From an uncultured Prevotella sp. (GTDB taxonomy: Bacteria; Bacteroidota; Bacteroidia; Bacteroidales; Bacteroidaceae): a stretch of DNA of 17,980 nucleotides. Where the stretch lies: NCBI GenBank assembly GCA_946625715.1, contig CAMOTK010000014.1, positions 1-17,980 on the forward strand. The letters run 5' to 3'. The position numbers and the translations under genes were made by a program. Under the pieces are notes generated by a model, which did not search any database, had not been told where the DNA came from, and saw only the letters and a program-made list of their open reading frames with translations. Positions 1 to 7,931 of this stretch are shown here, one piece after another; position 1 is the first letter of the stretch; each line of letters opens with the position of its first letter.

Positions 1-10
1 TGTTACAGTT

Positions 11-43
11 AATCGCCAGTCCCAGACAAAGGGGCTGGCGATT
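11..43 (+). terminator. Hairpin, possible terminator of an upstream gene
   Basis: Bases 11-19 (AATCGCCAG) pair perfectly with 35-43 (CTGGCGATT). The stem continues inward with 20-23 against 31-34 (one T-G wobble), giving about 13 bp around the loop AGACAAA. Only a short TTT lies at the 3' edge and no long U-tract follows, so efficient intrinsic termination is not certain. It probably closes a transcription unit that begins outside the window; an untranslated regulatory hairpin is the alternative. Confidence 0.55.
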
Positions 44-53
44 TGTACTTATG

Positions 54-68
54 AAGTGTCTGACACTT
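54..68. promoter_or_regulatory. 15-bp palindrome AAGTGTC-T-GACACTT
   Basis: Two 7-base arms, AAGTGTC and GACACTT, are perfect reverse complements around a single central T. The symmetry is typical of a dimeric regulator site or a dispersed palindromic repeat. It lies about 155 bases upstream of the mlaE promoter, which is far for a classical operator. No function can be assigned from this single copy. Confidence 0.4.
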
Positions 69-207
69 TATCACCAATCCTCCCCAATTTGCTTTTAGTC
101 CAAATTTGAACTTCCCCGTTTTTCCCCATCTTGCCTTTATTACAGGCCGAATTCTTGCTTTGGCAAGCGTTTCTTAGAAACGATTAGCGTTAATCTTCCA
201 AAATCCG

Positions 208-239
208 TTGTTCTTTACAACCTTTTTTCGTAACTTTGC
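208..239 (+). promoter_or_regulatory. Promoter of mlaEF
   Basis: TTG at 208-210 and TAACTTTGC at 231-239 are 20 bases apart and match the Bacteroidetes sigma-70-type consensus (-33 TTTG, -7 TAnnTTTGC). Expected transcription start is around 244, leaving a leader of roughly 20 nt before the ATG at 264. The leader is A-rich and has no Shine-Dalgarno sequence, as is usual in this phylum. Confidence 0.75.
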
Positions 240-263
240 ACCCCAAATAATGGTAAGAAGAAA

Positions 264-1010
264 ATGCTGATACAAAAATGGCTGACTGTGTTCGGCCGAT
301 ACCTGATGCTCATGGGCCGCACATTCTCACGGCCAGAACGCATGCGCATGTTCTTTAAGGAATATGTCAAGGAGATGGCACAACTGGGTGTCAACTCTAT
401 AGGCATCGTGCTGCTCATCTCGTTCTTCATCGGTGCCGTGATTTGCATCCAGATGAAGATGAACATTGAGAGTCCGTGGATGCCGCGCTGGGTGGCCGGC
501 TATACCACCCGCGAAATCATGCTGCTCGAGTTCTCCAGCAGCATCATGTGTCTGATTCTGGCCGGCAAGGTGGGCTCGAATATCGCTTCGGAGCTGGGCA
601 CCATGCGCGTTACCCAACAGATTGATGCTCTGGAGATTATGGGCGTCAACTCCGCCTGCTACCTCATTCTTCCGAAGATTATGGGCATGCTCACCATTAT
701 GCCTATGCTCGTGGTGTTCTCGTCGGCCATGGGTGTGCTGGGTGCCTACGCCACGTCGTACATCGGCCACATCATGCCGCCCGACGACCTGACCGTGGGT
801 CTGCAGCACGACTTCCAGCCGTGGTTCCTGTGGATGTCGGTCATCAAGAGCCAGTTCTTTGCCTTTATCATTTCGAGTGTGCCCGCCTTCTGCGGCTATA
901 CGGTCGAGGGCGGCTCGGTCAACGTGGGCAAGGCCTCGACCGATGCTGTGGTCACCTCGAGTGTGCTTATTCTCTGTAGCGATGTTTTCCTAACCCAACT
1001 GCTGTCATGA
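264..1010 (+). CDS. mlaE: MlaE-family ABC transporter permease (phospholipid transport)
   Basis: This 248-aa integral membrane protein has the MlaE/DUF140 permease pattern: an amphipathic N-terminal stretch, a hydrophobic segment at about 44-63, a second at about 86-101, the conserved cytoplasmic loop around GSNIASELGTMRVTQQIDAL (about 104-123) that contacts the ATPase, then further membrane segments at about 132-165, 190-210 and 228-246. In the Mla system the permease dimer works with MlaF and an MCE protein (MlaD) to move phospholipids between inner and outer membranes and keep outer-membrane asymmetry. Its stop codon overlaps the start of mlaF (ATGA at 1007-1010), so the two are translationally coupled. 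No mlaD, mlaB or mlaC gene is adjacent; in this organism they must lie elsewhere or be replaced. Length and start fit the family, and the start lies just downstream of a good promoter. Confidence 0.93.
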   Translation: MLIQKWLTVFGRYLMLMGRTFSRPERMRMFFKEYVKEMAQLGVNSIGIVLLISFFIGAVICIQMKMNIESPWMPRWVAGYTTREIMLLEFSSSIMCLILAGKVGSNIASELGTMRVTQQIDALEIMGVNSACYLILPKIMGMLTIMPMLVVFSSAMGVLGAYATSYIGHIMPPDDLTVGLQHDFQPWFLWMSVIKSQFFAFIISSVPAFCGYTVEGGSVNVGKASTDAVVTSSVLILCSDVFLTQLLS

Positions 1011-1771
1011 TTGAAGTCAAAAACCTATACAAGAGTTTCGAAGACAAGGAAGTGCTGAAGGACATCAACATCTGCTTTGAAGACGGAAAGACCAACCTGA
1101 TTATCGGACAAAGCGGTTCGGGAAAGACCGTGCTGATGAAGAATCTCGTGGGACTGCTCGACCCTACCAGTGGGCAGATACTCTACGACGGGCGCGACTT
1201 TGTGAAGATGTCGAAGGCCGAAAAGGTGCACATGCGCCGAGAGATGGGCATGATATTCCAGTCGGCAGCCCTCTTCGACTCGCTCTCCGTGTTGGAGAAC
1301 GTGATGTTTCCCCTCGACATGTTCTCGACCATGAACCTGCGCGAGCGTCGCAAGCGGGCACTCGAATGCTTGGACCGCGTGAACCTCGTGGGCGCCGAAG
1401 ACAAGTATCCGGGCGAAATATCGGGCGGTATGCAGAAGCGTGTGGCCATTGCCCGCGCCATCTCACTGAATCCTAAGTACCTGTTTTGCGATGAGCCCAA
1501 CTCGGGTCTCGACCCCAAAACAAGCCTCGTCATCGACGAGCTGCTGCATAGTATCACAAAAGAGTTTGATATTACGACCATCATCAACACACACGACATG
1601 AACTCGGTGATGGGCATTGGCGAGAACATCCTGTTCATCTATGAAGGACGCAAAGAGTGGCAGGGCGTGTCGGCCGACATTATGGGCAGCACCAACAAGC
1701 GCCTCACCGACTTCATCTTCGCCTCTGACCTGCTCAAGGACATGCGCAAGGCGGTGATGCACGAAGAGTAG
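1007..1771 (+). CDS. mlaF: MlaF-family ABC transporter ATP-binding protein
   Basis: This 254-aa ABC ATPase powers the MlaE permease. Visible motifs are Walker A GQSGSGKT at 34-41, the Q-loop glutamine at about 85 (GMIFQ), the signature ISGGMQKR at 138-145 (the ISGGM form is characteristic of MlaF/MetN-like importers), Walker B YLFCDEP at 158-164 with the catalytic glutamate, the D-loop SGLDP right after, and the H-loop histidine at 196 (NTHD). The C-terminal 50 residues form the short extension usual for MlaF. The start ATG is inside the end of mlaE (4-nt overlap), which is the basis for choosing it. It converges on the phosphatase gene at 1790-3631, with only 18 bases between the two stop codons. 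All catalytic motifs are intact. Confidence 0.93.
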   Translation: MIEVKNLYKSFEDKEVLKDINICFEDGKTNLIIGQSGSGKTVLMKNLVGLLDPTSGQILYDGRDFVKMSKAEKVHMRREMGMIFQSAALFDSLSVLENVMFPLDMFSTMNLRERRKRALECLDRVNLVGAEDKYPGEISGGMQKRVAIARAISLNPKYLFCDEPNSGLDPKTSLVIDELLHSITKEFDITTIINTHDMNSVMGIGENILFIYEGRKEWQGVSADIMGSTNKRLTDFIFASDLLKDMRKAVMHEE

Positions 1772-1797
1772 GGCAGAGCTCTGCTCAGGTCAGAGCT
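1771..1797. other. Hairpin between convergent genes
   Basis: AGCTCTG at 1777-1783 pairs with CAGAGCT at 1791-1797 around a 7-base loop, and a nested palindrome GCAGAGCTCTGC covers 1773-1784. The structure overlaps the stop codon of the minus-strand phosphatase. No U-tract follows on either strand, so a role as bidirectional terminator or mRNA 3'-end stabiliser is only a guess. Confidence 0.3.
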
Positions 1798-3631
1798 TGA
1801 TACACATCTTCGTGAGGTCGTCGCTGGGTTCTGCTCCGCCTACGAACTCCTCTACCGCTTTATGGATGGTCTCCGACGTTTCGCGGGCACTGCCCAAGTC
1901 GCGTTTCAGTAGCGCTTGCAGGCGTGCGTCGCCAAACTGCTCCTGGTTGATGTTCTCGGCCTCGTTGATGCCGTCGGTATATACAAACAGCGTTTTTCCG
2001 CGCATGTCGTCAATCTCTTGTCCCTCGAACTTCACTTCCGGCCAAAGGCCTATAGGCGCATTGGTTTCCATCTGCATAAATTCGCCGTCGAGCAGTGGCG
2101 GGTTGTGGCCGGCGTTACAGAACTCCATGTGGCCGGTCTTCAGGTCAATCAATCCGATAAACATCGTTACGAACATGCCCTGGTCGTTGTCTTCCGTCAG
2201 TGCGTGGTTCATGCGTGTGGCAATGGTGTTTGGCGTCAGGTGGCCGTCGACCAGCGTGCGGAACATGCGCGTCACCTCAGCCATCAGCAGTGCGGCGGGC
2301 ACGCCCTTGCCGCTCACGTCGCCTACGCAGAAGTAGAGCTGGTCGTCGAGCAGGGCATAGCTGTAGAGGTCGCCGCCCACCTCTTTGGCCGGCGTCATCA
2401 TGGCGTAGAGGTCCACGTCTCTGCGCTTGGGGAATACGTGTGGCAACATGCGGCGCTGAATCTCGCGGGCAATGCGCAGTTCGCTTTCTATGCGCTCCTT
2501 GGCCTTAGTGGTCTTCTCCAGCTCGTTGTAGGCAGCCTGCAGTTTCTCGTTGATGTCCGTCAGGTGCTTCATGTGCTTGTTGCGGCGATAGGACATGATG
2601 GCGAGAAACGCAATGACGATGGTTGTGATGCTGCTTATTAAGATAATCGTCAGGTGCTCCTTGGCCAGCTGCTCCTCTTTCGTTTCGTTCTCAGCATGGG
2701 TGATGGCAAGTTCGGTGTCGAACTCATTCATTTGTGAGCGCGCCTCCGACGACTGTATGGAGTCGATGACCTGGCGCGTGCGCTTCTGCCAGTAGAGTGC
2801 TTGCTCCCAGTTGCCCATGCTTTCGTAGATAGCCGCTTTCTGGGCGCATTTGTTCTGCTGGTGTATCAGCTTGTCGGCACGCTTCAGGGCCAGCTGCCAG
2901 TTATGCTGGTTGCGGGCCTGATACACGTTGATGAGCTCGCCAAACATGCCGCCCTGTCCGCCGTATTTTTCTATCAGTTCTGCACGCTTCTTGTAGGCTT
3001 CCTCAAATCCTACGCTGTCGCCTTGGTTGTAGCGTGCCAGACACTTATAGCTCCAGGCTGTGATTTGGTTTATGGGAATGACGCCGGGCTCGGCCAGCGC
3101 CTTGCGGGCATACTCCTTCACTTCTTCGTAGGCCTTTCTATGCAGGGCCGTCTCGCAGAGACCCAGGTAGCATGGTGCCGCACTCTCTGAGGGCAGATAG
3201 CGCTCTTTCAGTTTCAGTGCCTGCAGATAGCTCTTCTCGGCCAGTCCCATGTTGCCCGACTGTTCGCGTATTTTTCCCAGCGTGAATGTGGCGAAATACA
3301 TGCCCACGTTGCTGCTTTTCTCTTTGGCGTGAAGATAAATGTTGTGAGCCAGTCTCACACCTTTCTGGCGGTCTACGTATTCAAAATAGTAGATGGCCTC
3401 ATAGCTGCATGCGCGGTAGAACGTTTCCTGGTATTCAGAAAATTCCGTGGCGCTTTTTACATTGTTCACAGCTTCGAAGAACTTCTCGGTGTTGCGTGCA
3501 CTGTAGGCATGGAAGGTCTCGTCGGTGAGCTTCTCCAGTTTCTTAGGCAGTTTCTCGTTGGCCTGCATCGGGGTAGCCCCTATTGAGAGCAGCAGGAGAA
3601 CCAGACATGTTATGTGAACTATTTTCTTCAT
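1790..3631 (-). CDS. Membrane-anchored TPR and SpoIIE/RsbU-type PP2C phosphatase
   Basis: Numbered from the chosen start, this 613-aa protein has a signal or anchor segment (about 4-22), a helical region with TPR-like repeats (about 25-310), a transmembrane helix (about 327-347), a charged coiled-coil linker (about 352-395) and a C-terminal SpoIIE-type serine phosphatase domain. Phosphatase motifs are present: GGDLY at 419-423, GDVSGKGVPAA at 437-447, NAGHNPP at 506-512, PIGL at 526-529, YTDGI at 551-555 and DDLT at 604-607, carrying the aspartates that bind Mn/Mg. Relatives dephosphorylate anti-anti-sigma factors or related STAS proteins in response to a periplasmic signal, here presumably sensed by the TPR part. 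The nearby genes include no obvious STAS or kinase partner. I prefer the ATG at 3631 to the in-frame ATG at 3661 because a -7 box ends at 3668, which would leave the upstream ATG without a leader, and because the signal peptide then begins correctly (MKKI). Confidence 0.85.
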   Translation of the reverse strand: MKKIVHITCLVLLLLSIGATPMQANEKLPKKLEKLTDETFHAYSARNTEKFFEAVNNVKSATEFSEYQETFYRACSYEAIYYFEYVDRQKGVRLAHNIYLHAKEKSSNVGMYFATFTLGKIREQSGNMGLAEKSYLQALKLKERYLPSESAAPCYLGLCETALHRKAYEEVKEYARKALAEPGVIPINQITAWSYKCLARYNQGDSVGFEEAYKKRAELIEKYGGQGGMFGELINVYQARNQHNWQLALKRADKLIHQQNKCAQKAAIYESMGNWEQALYWQKRTRQVIDSIQSSEARSQMNEFDTELAITHAENETKEEQLAKEHLTIILISSITTIVIAFLAIMSYRRNKHMKHLTDINEKLQAAYNELEKTTKAKERIESELRIAREIQRRMLPHVFPKRRDVDLYAMMTPAKEVGGDLYSYALLDDQLYFCVGDVSGKGVPAALLMAEVTRMFRTLVDGHLTPNTIATRMNHALTEDNDQGMFVTMFIGLIDLKTGHMEFCNAGHNPPLLDGEFMQMETNAPIGLWPEVKFEGQEIDDMRGKTLFVYTDGINEAENINQEQFGDARLQALLKRDLGSARETSETIHKAVEEFVGGAEPSDDLTKMCIKL

Positions 3632-3667
3632 ACGATTAGAGGTTATTATAGTCATTTTCAATTTGTT

Positions 3668-3676
3668 GCAAATTTA
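3668..3676 (-). promoter_or_regulatory. -7 promoter element for the phosphatase gene
   Basis: Read on the minus strand this is TAAATTTGC, a full match to TAnnTTTGC. The start of transcription would fall near 3660, about 30 nt before the ATG at 3631. I see no clear TTTG about 20 bases further upstream, so the -33 element is weak or absent. Confidence 0.5.
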
Positions 3677-3857
3677 AACATTTTTTTTAATTGTAGTTTT
3701 GTTTTATATATAAAAAATGTGAAATTGAATAATAACTAACAAAAAATGGTTGTCTACACCACCTTTTTTTCCTCTATTAGTGGCAATAATCTCGCCTGAA
3801 ATAGGTTGTAAACACAAAGAAACAAAAGTGTGAACCTTACTAACCTAAGTCAAGATA

Positions 3858-5399
3858 ATGACAAGGAACTATGCCGATGCTGTGCGCCAGTTGTATGCCC
3901 GGCATCAAGACCGTCCTCAAGCAATCTCTGAGCAAATGGCCGTGGGGGCAGCCGTGACGGTGGGCCGAAAGTTTCCGCCGTCGGACGCTGCGACCACCTT
4001 GCAAGTGCTTGCTGCGCTGAATCTGCTCAATGCCTACGTGAAGCAGCCCGACGGCAGTAGGCTGGTGACCTACACCTACATCAAAGGCATGGCAGCCCAG
4101 CTGCTCATCTATCTGCTGGAGCATCCGGTCGAAGGGGTAGAGGTGTATATGGATATGGACGAGAACGTGACCTACTTCCGCGTTTTTGGCATCCAAATCA
4201 GTTTCCACTACCTGCCTTTATACAAGCGCCTGATGGGGCTGTTGCCCAAAGCCACCCACAGACCTCAGCAGTGGGAAGGCCTGCACCTGCAGACGGTGGC
4301 CGCCGAACTGATGCAATGGTTCTGTCCGGACTACACGACGTATGCACCGATAGAAGCCGTCGCGGCTCGCGAAGTCATGAACCACTTCCGCCGCCAGGCC
4401 GCTGGTCTGCCTGCCCCGCCCATGCCGGCGCCACAGAAAAAGGTGCTCACCGCGGCGCAAAAGTATAAGCAGCGGCAGATGCAGCTGCGCCGGGACCGCT
4501 GGCTGCCGTTCCACCAGCCGCCGCGCTTCACGGAAGACCGCTGGGAGTCGTTGCAGGCGGCCCTTACGGCACAGCCCTGGTCACAGAATCGGCTGATGCT
4601 CTATCGGCGCAAAGACAACTGTCTCACGCCCTTCATCTTCTACGACGGCACCAACTACAAAGCCGTGATGAACTACCTCATCGGGTGCAGCAGGCGTATT
4701 GTCCGTCCGTCGGAAGACAGCATGCTGCCCGGCCGCTACTACTTCCTGAGCCGGCTGAAACGGGTGACGTGGGTGTCGGAATACTGGAAGGTGCTTTTCC
4801 TCACGCAAAACAACTATCTGAAAGACGGCTTGCGCTACAAGAACCTCTGCATCACCTACAACATTGCCCGCTATCTGGCCCTGCACTTCCCCAGTCTGCG
4901 TTTTGCCTGCACCCTCAATTTCAATCGCCTGCAGGTGCGCCCGCGGCTCTATACGCTGAGTGCGCTCGAGTGCGTGCCGGCCGGTTCGAACGCAAGGCGA
5001 CTGAAAGTATGGCTTGTGGTCGACCGTGAAAATAGTCTGAAGGGTTTCGATGCCGCCCTTCTGCCCGCACGGCTCATCGACGAGTACATGTCCGCAGAGG
5101 ACTATTATGCCGAATACGAGATTGTGTCGGGCGCCAACGGTCGGAAAGGCATCTACGCCTACCGCCACCACCACCTGCTGCCGCCCGTCTATCGCGACAT
5201 ACAGATACGCAACTACTATGCCTACGTGACCGGCGACAACGGCCGCCAGGCCATCTACTCGCTGGCCCAGGAGCGCTTTGTCAGCGATTTCATCTATCAC
5301 GAAGTGTACTACGACACCCGTCTGGGTGCCATCGTCGGCAAGGTCGACGGTGCCGAGCACATCGTCTACGTGTTCGATTTGTGGCCGTGCAAAGTGTAG
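3858..5399 (+). CDS. Uncharacterised 513-aa protein with WG-like C-terminal beta repeats
   Basis: I do not recognise this protein. It has no signal peptide or transmembrane segment and is probably cytoplasmic. The N-terminal part (about 1-170) looks helical and contains a segment rich in aromatic and hydrophobic residues (about 75-130). A basic, Pro/Ala/Gln-rich linker (about 180-215, with PAPPMPAPQKK) separates it from a second region (about 220-400) with many Tyr, Arg and Leu residues. The last 75 residues have three passages of the form G-x-x-G-x-x-x-I-Y followed by a Tyr-rich stretch (NGRKGIYAY, NGRQAIYSL, DGAEHIVYV), which resemble degenerate WG/KWG beta-repeats. It stands alone: the phosphatase gene is divergent and lptB has its own promoter. 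GC content and codon use match the neighbours. The frame is intact over 1.5 kb with no homopolymer-type break, so it is a real gene. The promoter is unclear. Confidence 0.8.
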   Translation: MTRNYADAVRQLYARHQDRPQAISEQMAVGAAVTVGRKFPPSDAATTLQVLAALNLLNAYVKQPDGSRLVTYTYIKGMAAQLLIYLLEHPVEGVEVYMDMDENVTYFRVFGIQISFHYLPLYKRLMGLLPKATHRPQQWEGLHLQTVAAELMQWFCPDYTTYAPIEAVAAREVMNHFRRQAAGLPAPPMPAPQKKVLTAAQKYKQRQMQLRRDRWLPFHQPPRFTEDRWESLQAALTAQPWSQNRLMLYRRKDNCLTPFIFYDGTNYKAVMNYLIGCSRRIVRPSEDSMLPGRYYFLSRLKRVTWVSEYWKVLFLTQNNYLKDGLRYKNLCITYNIARYLALHFPSLRFACTLNFNRLQVRPRLYTLSALECVPAGSNARRLKVWLVVDRENSLKGFDAALLPARLIDEYMSAEDYYAEYEIVSGANGRKGIYAYRHHHLLPPVYRDIQIRNYYAYVTGDNGRQAIYSLAQERFVSDFIYHEVYYDTRLGAIVGKVDGAEHIVYVFDLWPCKV

Positions 5400-5407
5400 C
5401 GATACCT

Positions 5408-5427
5408 AAAAAAGATTAAAATCTTTT
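5408..5427 (+). terminator. AT-rich A/T hairpin after the 513-aa gene
   Basis: AAAAGATT (5410-5417) and AATCTTTT (5420-5427) are inverted repeats separated by two bases, forming a small A-to-U hairpin 10 nt past the stop at 5399. A-rich on the left and T-rich on the right is the layout of a weak bidirectional intrinsic terminator. The stem has almost no GC, so it would be inefficient; it also overlaps the -33 region of the lptB promoter. Confidence 0.3.
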
Positions 5428-5456
5428 GTATTGCTCTCGACTTTTCGTAACTTTGC
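5425..5456 (+). promoter_or_regulatory. Promoter of lptB
   Basis: TTTG at 5425-5428 and TAACTTTGC at 5448-5456 are 19 bases apart, a full Bacteroidetes-type promoter. The immediate context TTTCGTAACTTTGC is nearly the same as that of the mlaEF promoter. The leader before the ATG at 5475 would be about 13-15 nt. Confidence 0.75.
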
Positions 5457-5474
5457 CGACTAAACGCAACGACA

Positions 5475-6299
5475 ATGGCAGAAGAACATATCGTACTGAG
5501 AGCAGAGAACCTCGTGAAGCGCTATGGCAAGCGCACGGTGGTCAATGGCGTCAGCTTCAATGTAGAGCAGGGCGAAATCGTTGGCCTGCTGGGCCCAAAC
5601 GGTGCCGGAAAGACCACTTCGTTCTATATGACCACCGGTCTGGTGGTGCCCAACGGCGGCCACATCTATCTTGGCGACACCGAAGTGACCGACTATCCCG
5701 TCTATCGGCGTGCCCGCGCCGGCATTGGCTATCTGGCACAAGAGGCCTCGGTGTTCCGCAAGATGTCGGTAGAGGACAATATCCTCTCCGTGCTCGAGAT
5801 GACCGGACGGCCACGCGACTATCAGTTAGAGAAGCTGGAAAGCCTGATTAAGGAGTTCCGCCTGGGCAAAGTGCGCAAGAACAAGGGCGACCAGCTCTCG
5901 GGTGGCGAGCGCCGCCGCACCGAGATTGCCCGCTGTCTGGCCATTGAGCCGAAGTTCATCATGCTCGACGAGCCCTTCGCCGGCGTCGACCCCATTGCTG
6001 TGGAAGACATCCAGCAGATTGTGTGGAAGCTGAAAGACCGCAACATCGGTATCCTTATTACCGACCACAATGTGCAGGAAACGCTCAGCATCACCAACCG
6101 TGCCTACCTGCTCTTCGAAGGGCGCATCCTCTTCGAAGGCACCCCCGAACAGTTGGCCGAAAACAAGATTGTGCGCGAGAAGTACCTGTCGAACTCGTTC
6201 GTCCTGCGCAAAAAAGACTTCCAACTGCTCGAAGAGGAGCGTCGCAAGCAGGAACTGGCTGAAGAACAAATCATTGTACCCCCAAAAACGACTGACTAA
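5475..6299 (+). CDS. lptB: LPS export system ATP-binding protein LptB
   Basis: This 274-aa cytoplasmic ABC ATPase drives lipopolysaccharide extraction from the inner membrane with LptF/LptG. Visible motifs are Walker A GPNGAGKT at 40-47, a Q-loop in [18 protein letters not shown] (the [17 protein letters not shown] stretch is diagnostic of LptB), signature LSGGERRR, Walker [17 protein letters not shown] and the H-loop [10 protein letters not shown]. About 30 C-terminal residues ([20 protein letters not shown] and beyond) exceed the length of E. coli LptB (241 aa); such charged tails are known in Bacteroidetes members. No lptA or lptC is adjacent. The start is the first ATG after a good promoter. 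The next gene, a secreted pectate lyase, starts 4 nt after the stop and so is probably cotranscribed although functionally unrelated. Confidence 0.94.
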   Translation: MAEEHIVLRAENLVKRYGKRTVVNGVSFNVEQGEIVGLLGPNGAGKTTSFYMTTGLVVPNGGHIYLGDTEVTDYPVYRRARAGIGYLAQEASVFRKMSVEDNILSVLEMTGRPRDYQLEKLESLIKEFRLGKVRKNKGDQLSGGERRRTEIARCLAIEPKFIMLDEPFAGVDPIAVEDIQQIVWKLKDRNIGILITDHNVQETLSITNRAYLLFEGRILFEGTPEQLAENKIVREKYLSNSFVLRKKDFQLLEEERRKQELAEEQIIVPPKTTD

Positions 6300-6303
6300 A
6301 AAC

Positions 6304-7809
6304 ATGAAACGAAGCATCCTTCTTCTGATGGCAGTCGTCCTGCTGTCGACAACCGTTCAGGCACAGCCGAACACCGATTACGCACCGTTGGAAGACCAGC
6401 TGTTGGCCTTCCCCACAGCACGTGGCTTTGGCAAGTATGTAACAGGCGGCCGAGGCGGCAAGGTGGTCGAAGTGACCACACTGGCCGACAAGGGCGAAGG
6501 CTCGCTGCGCTGGGCACTCACCGAGGCCGGTCGCGAGAATGCCACCATCGTCTTCCGCGTGAGTGGCATCATCACCATCATGCCCGATCCGAAGCGCAAG
6601 AACGAGCGTAGCATCCGGGCCAAGCTGAAGAATGTGACCATTGCCGGCCAGACCGCTCCTGGCGACGGCATCCTCATCCGTGGCGGCAAGCTCAATCTGG
6701 GCGGCTCCGAGAATGTCATCATCCGCAACATCCGCGCCCGTCTGGGCAAGGCCGAAGACGGCTCGTTCATCGGCGGCGGCAGCATCGGCATCGAAAACGG
6801 TTCGCGTATCATCATCGACCACTGCTGCTTCGGTTGGAGTGGGGAAGAGAACATGACCATGTACGACAACCACTTCACCACCGTGCAGTGGTGCATCGTG
6901 CACGAAGGACTCTACAATGCCGGCCACCACAAGGGGGCCCGCGGCTATGGCTGCCAGTGGGGCGGTTCGCCATCGACCTATCACCACAACCTGCTGGCCC
7001 ACAACGACAGTCGCTCGCCACGCCTCAATGGCGCCACCAACCCCTCGCAGGACCGCAAGGTGTTCATGGAGTATATGAACAACGTGGACTACAACTGGGG
7101 ACGCCAGTACTCCTGCTATGGCGGCGAGAACGAGGCCGGCCGCGAGAGCCAGCACGAGTGCAACTTCGTGGGCAACTATTATAAGCCCGGCCCTGCCACG
7201 CCGAAAGACTGCTACTTCATCGACCTTTGGAATGCCCGCAAGGGAAAGAAGCTCAATCCCGACACGCCGGCACTCTGGTACATCAGCGGCAACAAGATGG
7301 AAGGCAACGCTGCGGCTACGGCCGACAACTGGCTGGCCGTGAACAATAAGACCATCTACACCGTGGAGCAGATGAAGCGCACAGCGCCCATTACGCCCAC
7401 CGCTTTCTATCCCGAAGCCAACGCCTACGACTACAGCCGCTACTGCACGCCGACCGAAACGGCCGACGAGGCCTATCGCCATGTCATTGAGCGCGTGGGC
7501 ACCGTCCGCCGCGATGCCGTGGAGCGCCGCATCGTCGACGAGGCCGCCACGGGCTTTGCCATCTATCAGGGTGCATCGGCTGGCAAGCGTGGCATCATCG
7601 ACAAGCCCGAAGATGCCGAAGGCTGGCCCGTCTACGCCAAAGCCACGGCGCCCGCAGACAGCGACCACGACGGCATGCCCGACGAATGGGAGCGTCAGCA
7701 CGGCTTCGACCCCGCCACGCCCGACGGCCACAAAGTGGTTGGCAAGGTGGGCTACACGGCCTTGGAAGTCTATCTGAACAGTCTGATGGGCGAGCACATC
7801 AGTTTCTAA
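6304..7809 (+). CDS. Secreted pectate lyase-like protein (PL1-type beta-helix)
   Basis: This 501-aa protein starts with a clear signal peptide (MKRSILLLMAVVLLSTTVQAQ, cleavage after about residue 20). The mature part opens with AFPTARGFGKYVTGGRGGKV and V-T-TLADKGEGSLRWAL, the characteristic N-terminal cap of Bacteroidetes pectate lyases, followed by a parallel beta-helix with NVTIAGQTAPGDGI, the IIIDHCCFGWSGEENM segment (equivalent to the IDH..S.W..DE calcium-site region of PL1 enzymes) and RSPRLNG, whose arginine is the likely catalytic residue. Near the C-terminus DSDHDGMPDEWERQHGFDP is a calcium-binding thrombospondin-3/dockerin-like motif, and the protein ends with a GYTALEVYLNSL element typical of this group. 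It should cleave polygalacturonate in the periplasm or at the surface. It is not flanked by SusC/SusD or a regulator and follows lptB by 4 nt. Family is clear; the exact substrate is inferred. Confidence 0.88.
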   Translation: MKRSILLLMAVVLLSTTVQAQPNTDYAPLEDQLLAFPTARGFGKYVTGGRGGKVVEVTTLADKGEGSLRWALTEAGRENATIVFRVSGIITIMPDPKRKNERSIRAKLKNVTIAGQTAPGDGILIRGGKLNLGGSENVIIRNIRARLGKAEDGSFIGGGSIGIENGSRIIIDHCCFGWSGEENMTMYDNHFTTVQWCIVHEGLYNAGHHKGARGYGCQWGGSPSTYHHNLLAHNDSRSPRLNGATNPSQDRKVFMEYMNNVDYNWGRQYSCYGGENEAGRESQHECNFVGNYYKPGPATPKDCYFIDLWNARKGKKLNPDTPALWYISGNKMEGNAAATADNWLAVNNKTIYTVEQMKRTAPITPTAFYPEANAYDYSRYCTPTETADEAYRHVIERVGTVRRDAVERRIVDEAATGFAIYQGASAGKRGIIDKPEDAEGWPVYAKATAPADSDHDGMPDEWERQHGFDPATPDGHKVVGKVGYTALEVYLNSLMGEHISF

Positions 7810-7855
7810 AAAAAGACAGCCTATCTCGTAAAAAAAGCAAATTTTCGGCTCGATA

Positions 7856-7888
7856 TTAGGTGGTTACGCATATTTTTCGTAATTTTGC
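7856..7888 (+). promoter_or_regulatory. Promoter of trigger factor gene
   Basis: TAATTTTGC at 7880-7888 is a full -7 match, again preceded by TTTTTCG. The -33 position holds TTAG (7856-7859, 20 bases away), one mismatch from TTTG. Transcription would begin near 7893, giving a leader of about 40 nt, AT-rich, with no Shine-Dalgarno sequence before the ATG at 7932. Confidence 0.65.
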
Positions 7889-7931
7889 ACCTCAATTTTG
7901 AATATATTAATAAATAAGGTATAAAAAAGAG

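Noticed and set aside
3746..3799. 17-codon open frame in the phosphatase/513-aa intergenic region
   Set aside because: No promoter, no ribosome-binding support and no recognisable peptide; expected by chance in 196 bases.
6271..7797. Long open frame on the minus strand, opposite the pectate lyase
   Set aside because: It is an antisense shadow of a GC-rich gene: low-complexity Val/Ala/Gly/His-rich translation, no promoter, no family resemblance.
7783..7802. CTGATG/CATCAG inverted repeat at the end of the pectate lyase gene as a terminator
   Set aside because: Six-bp stem inside the coding sequence with no T-run; probably codon-driven coincidence.
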